The notes below the pieces were generated by a model, which saw only the letters and a list, made by a program, of their open reading frames with translations, ran no database searches and had not been told where the DNA came from. Made by a program: the position numbers and the translations under genes. From Lonicera japonica (Eukaryota; Streptophyta; Magnoliopsida; Dipsacales; Caprifoliaceae), in NCBI GenBank assembly GCA_021464415.1, contig CM038467.1, positions 27,335,248-27,399,247 of the forward strand: 64,000 nucleotides of DNA, given 5' to 3'. Shown here piece by piece: positions 60,365 through 64,000 of this stretch; positions within the stretch are counted from its first letter, which is position 1; each line of letters begins with the position of its first letter.

Positions 60365-60660
60365 CTAAAGAACGGATTTCCATTTTTAAGGGAGTAAATG
60401 GGGTTGAGTTTATTGATAAAAATTGATAGAGACAATCTCCATACTAAGGATCAACTCCACCAAATTTTATCAAAAAATTCAATTAGGAAGTGAGTGAACT
60501 AAAAATTGATATGTAAGTCTGCATTTCTTGCCATTGTAATTTTAGAATTTTACATCACTCACTTCCCGATTGAATTTTTTAATGAAATTTGATAAAATTA
60601 ATCTACTAAATTGTCTCCACCAAATTTCATTAAAAAATTCAACGATTTACCGTTCTTTAG
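60365..60660. mobile_element. second foldback MITE, 3' of MET1
   Basis: The termini CTAAAGAACGG and CCGTTCTTTAG are exact inverted repeats. The arms (about 130 bp) share complementary blocks around CACCAAATTTTATCAAAAAAT and AAGTGAGTGA/TCACTCACTT. The AAATTT(T)ATCAAAAAATTC core resembles that of the foldback element at 39671-40075, but the termini differ. The target-site duplication is unclear. Confidence 0.75.
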
Positions 60661-60687
60661 TTAAATGAAGAAAGCCATCTTCGAACC

Positions 60688-60862
60688 TTATATTCCCTGT
60701 GTGGTTGTCTCCCCAAATTAAGAATCTACCATTTCATTTAAGAATGTCCCAAATAAAGAATCCATTATCTTTTGATTAGATTAAAACTAGAGCATTAAAA
60801 CTAGAGCATTTTAAGATAGAAAAAAATTAAAGCAAACTTAATTTTGGGACAGAAGGAATATA
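60688..60862. mobile_element. degenerate Stowaway-like MITE
   Basis: TATTCCCTGTGTGGTTGTCTCCCCAAATTAAGAATC on the left and CTTAATTTTGGGACAGAAGGAATA on the right resemble decayed Stowaway ends (compare CTCCCTCCGTCCC at 3559). An internal AAACTAGAGCATT is duplicated. The family call rests on end similarity only. Confidence 0.5.
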
Positions 60863-61357
60863 ATAAAAAAAAATTAGAAAAATAGAGATGTCAAACATTT
60901 AATTTGTCCCCTCCTCATGTGATACCGCGGTGTCGAATGGTGGCTCTATTCCTAATTGCCTAGCTTTGGTGGTCTATTTATGGGTTGTATATGAAAAGTT
61001 GTGTTGTTGTGTTACAACTCTTAGAAAACGAGATCTCTCAAAAGAAAACAATTAAAGAACCGCTAACGGCTAACGGTTAAAAGAGATTACGTATCCTACG
61101 GAACCAGAATCGATTGCAGACAAACAAAAGTTCTGCAACTATTACAACCCTTTATTCATTTTTACATACTGTATCAAGTACCCAACAAAATTTATCATAG
61201 CTATAAGACCTCATTATCTGAATTTTCAACTTTGATATCGCGTCATTGAAGCGGCAAATCACTAAAAGCATTCAAAAATTCGGAAGAGGGTAAAGAATTA
61301 TAGCCAACTGCCAGTAGCTTATCAGTATTACCGGTGGCTGCAGAAAAAGACCACCAT
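60863..61357. other. intergenic DNA and 3' region of the reductase gene
   Basis: No gene is seen. The part next to 61358 should be the 3' untranslated region of the minus-strand reductase; on that strand it includes A/T-rich stretches that could hold a poly(A) signal. Confidence 0.45.
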
Positions 61358-63622
61358 CACACACTGAGAGATGCACCATTATCCGCAATTGTGAGATTAA
61401 GTATCATTGAAGCCGCCTTTGGAGCCCTATTACATGTACAGGTTCCAAACACTAAATTAGGAACAAGAAAATAATTGATACATTTTAGCAATAGAAGTAC
61501 TTTCAAATCAATCTGATCTTAGCAAAAAAAAAAAAAAAACAATTTGCATGTCAATCACTTCTGAGAAAACACATTTCATGCCAAAAATGCAAATGAGTGA
61601 GAAAAAAGGGGAGACATGAAAAACGGATCAAATCTTTGGAGATGAAATCCTTGTATAAGGTATGCTTCTATTCTGTTGCTAATTTTGTAAAGTAAAGAAA
61701 TTTCCTTTTCGGTCATCTTAAGCAATGAGCTTTATGTTAGTTGATTGCAATTCCACAGAGGAGTCCAACAGGTTCCAGACTCTCAGTTCAATGACCAGGC
61801 TATACATGTTATTCACTTCATTTAATATAAATGGTATAGTAAGAAAGAGTATGCAAGAAGCCAAGAAATGCTGTATAAATTTGAACAAGATCATATCTTG
61901 CCAACCAAGTAACCATGAACAAAAAGAAAAGATTAAAAATAAGTACCATGACTCGGGTGTCTGGTACAAAGAAGCTGAATTGCCAAAGCATGAAGCAAGC
62001 ATGTCAGTGTTAATAACGCCTGGATTGAGTGCAACAATTCCCACTCCACTGGGTAACTCCTTTGCCACTGACCTCGACAGACCTTCCACTGCCCATTTCG
62101 AAGCACAATAAGGTGCAACCTGTGATAATTAAAGTAAGTTATAGGTACAAATAAATGTGCTGTTTTCTATTTATTTATTGAGTGAAATATCTTTAGAACA
62201 TTTCCATGTTGTCAAATATTGGTCGATAAAGGAGATGTCAGCATGAAGCAGAACTCTTCAGGTGCATTTGATTGAATTGCATGAAAAGGAGTTATTTTTC
62301 ACTGAAAAGATGGCGTTTTTTATTGCATAGCCATATCAGATTTCTTTAGAACTGCTATCTAGGGAACTAGGTCTAACAAAAAAAGTTGTAAATCCATTAA
62401 ATAGTAATATGTTGCTATTTGCTAATTAGTAGCAATTTTTCACACTAAATGACTTATCTTGGACAGTATACAAATTTGACAGAATATGGGAGAAAATATC
62501 AACTTTTCCCGTCAATCATATTGCAAATTTTAAGTTTTACCTGTGCAGCAGCAGATCTTCCCCACCCAGATGACATATTGACAATAATCCCTTGTTTGGC
62601 CTCAATCATCAGAGGAATGAAGTGACGCAACATATTTGCTATTCCCTTTATATTCGTATCGATCACAGTATCAAACTCTTCCACTGGAACTTCCCAAATT
62701 TTGTTGTTTTGATTAATAGTGCCTGCATTATTTACTGGAACACAATAGCTTTATTTAATTTCAGTTCACAAATTGGTGTTTCTATAATAAAACGATTGGA
62801 ATTAAAATTAAAAACAATGCATTTCAACTGCAAAAGATGCAAATAAGCAAAAGATGAAAGAATAACATAATGTCACCATTCATCAGAAATTCCAAAATAA
62901 TTCATATGTTGGACATAATGGTCCGCAGAACATAAACCCTTCACCATTCCAATTGTTACTGAAGTTATATTAACAGTATCTAGAATCCAAATATAAGCAG
63001 TATACCTTATACTATACGGATTCTTCTCATCCTTAAGATGGAACAAAATGTCATAGAGCATATCCGCAATTGCTTAAACAAAGAATCCAAAGGGAGCTCA
63101 AAAGGATTAGGGCTTCAAAAATGTAAAGAACTTGGGACACGTAACCGCCAAAAGCATAAGGCCTCATGTCATCGAAAATGTTCGGGAATGGTTCTACCAA
63201 TTATTTACATGCATTTTATTAAACAGAAAAAAAAATGTGAAATAGATATCCATGGATCCACCAGAGTAAAAGAATACATTGCGCAGAAACAAATACAAAA
63301 GAAGAAAGTTACAATAGATGACTGCCCGGTCCCTACAAACATCCAACAACTAGATGTCCTTAAAAGCTCCCATTCCCATAGAGGATGACCAAAGCAAAGT
63401 CAGGAACACAATACCATGTATGCATGTTTTATTAGCGTAAGTATAGTCAATCTGCATTTCATGAAAACTTATCAAGGACAGCATGCCACTGTAAGGTTAA
63501 TGATCAACATTAAAGCATCAAGCAAATGCACATGTTTGGCGAACTCATGTACCTATGATATCTGGAACACCCTTCTTTTCCATCACAGCACGTGCCAACT
63601 CTTCAACACTGCTGTTAGACCT
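61358..63622 (-). CDS. short-chain dehydrogenase/reductase, pterin aldehyde reductase-like, 5' partial
   Basis: Four minus-strand exons join in frame: 63622-63553, 62734-62541, 62119-61947 and 61427-61358 (TGA at 61360-61358), giving 168 residues to the stop. They carry SDR marks: NNAG (exon boundary at IIV|NNAG), the substrate Ser region NMSSGWGRS, the catalytic YxxxK in PYCASKWAVEG, and NPGVINTDM after it. The wording matches the plant enzyme annotated as NADPH-dependent pterin aldehyde reductase (Arabidopsis At1g10310 type), a cytosolic protein of about 240 aa that salvages pterin aldehydes from folate breakdown. The first 70 or so residues, including the TGxxxGxG cofactor loop, must be in exon(s) beyond 64000; I see none between 63623 and 64000. 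Substrate is inferred from family resemblance; other SDR substrates are possible. Confidence 0.9.
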
Positions 63623-64000
63623 CTAAAAACAGAGAGACAATTAATTCTATCAATATCTACCACCTCAGTATTAAATATACATATATATATTAAAATAAAC
63701 ATAAATAATATATGAAACTAATGTAAAATCAAATGTCTACTTTTAAGTTTTAACTACATTCCAGTTTTGCAGGGATGCTAAAATTGAACCATATGTAGCC
63801 TACGATTGACTAAGGTTCAACAGCATGAACAAGACACGCCTTTTTCTTATTTACTTTTTGTCAATCTTCAGTTATTGCCACATTTTGCTTCCATGTTTCA
63901 AATTCATCTGGAGTGAATTTCGGAATATAAGGCTCCGTTTGATAGCAACATGGAAAATGAAAATAAAAACAACTAATTTAGGTGAGAAGATGTAAAATAA
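63623..64000 (-). other. intron of the reductase gene running off the window
   Basis: It follows on from the acceptor (TTTTTAG on the minus strand) of the first visible exon. No exon with the expected cofactor-loop sequence is present, so this is intronic to the window edge. Confidence 0.6.

Noticed and set aside
61725..62111. 128-codon plus-strand ORF opposite the reductase
   Set aside because: It is a shadow of the minus-strand SDR exon at 61947-62119.

Overview
This is nuclear DNA of a flowering plant, almost certainly a eudicot. The sequence is AT-rich, the genes carry many GT-AG introns (some several kb long), and the intergenic space is filled with plant-type transposons: Stowaway, Harbinger-like and Mutator-like MITEs, tRNA-derived SINEs, L1-type LINEs, a Helitron and a hAT-like element. 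The species cannot be read from the sequence. I recognise four host genes, two of them cut by the window ends, and I assembled their exons by hand from splice sites and family conservation.

Layout. (1) 423-6036, + strand: a CLC anion channel/transporter of the CLC-c type, missing its first exon(s). A SINE with a perfect 18-bp target-site duplication and a Stowaway MITE sit in its introns. (2) 6037-13359: intergenic, with four MITEs (two Mutator-like with long terminal inverted repeats, two Harbinger-like with TTA/TAA duplications). (3) 13360-37139, + strand: a complete 22-exon dynamin-related protein 2 gene (GTPase, PH, GED, basic/Pro-rich tail; 918 aa by my exon model). Its introns hold an antisense LINE (with a 7-bp tandem duplication that shifts the frame), a second sense-strand LINE fragment, a 5'-truncated retroposon whose 5' junction forms a hairpin, a hAT-like element full of CCCGTA repeats, and several smaller elements. 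(4) 37140-48650: intergenic and repeat-dominated, with a MITE, a SINE, a long-armed foldback element, an old tandem duplication, and a decayed Helitron helicase ending in a textbook Helitron 3' terminus. (5) About 48650-58880, + strand: a complete maintenance DNA methyltransferase MET1 (1539 aa), with an E2F-consensus promoter site, a GA-rich leader and a 2.6-kb leader intron. (6) 58881-61357: a second foldback element and a degenerate Stowaway-like MITE. (7) 61358-63622, - strand: the last four coding exons of a short-chain dehydrogenase/reductase resembling NADPH-dependent pterin aldehyde reductase. It is convergent with MET1, and its 5' exons lie beyond the window.

The four genes are unrelated housekeeping functions (vacuolar/endomembrane anion transport, clathrin-dependent membrane traffic, CG methylation maintenance, pterin/folate salvage) and do not form a pathway. 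I see no previously undescribed gene system. The points most worth a second look are in the repeats and in the MET1 leader: a paralogous empty site that fixes the Helitron end to the base, a SINE family with an internal duplication between its promoter boxes, the hairpin at a retroposon 5' junction, the CCCGTA arrays of the hAT-like element, and a 20-bp perfect inverted repeat that overlaps a 51-codon upstream ORF near the MET1 promoter.
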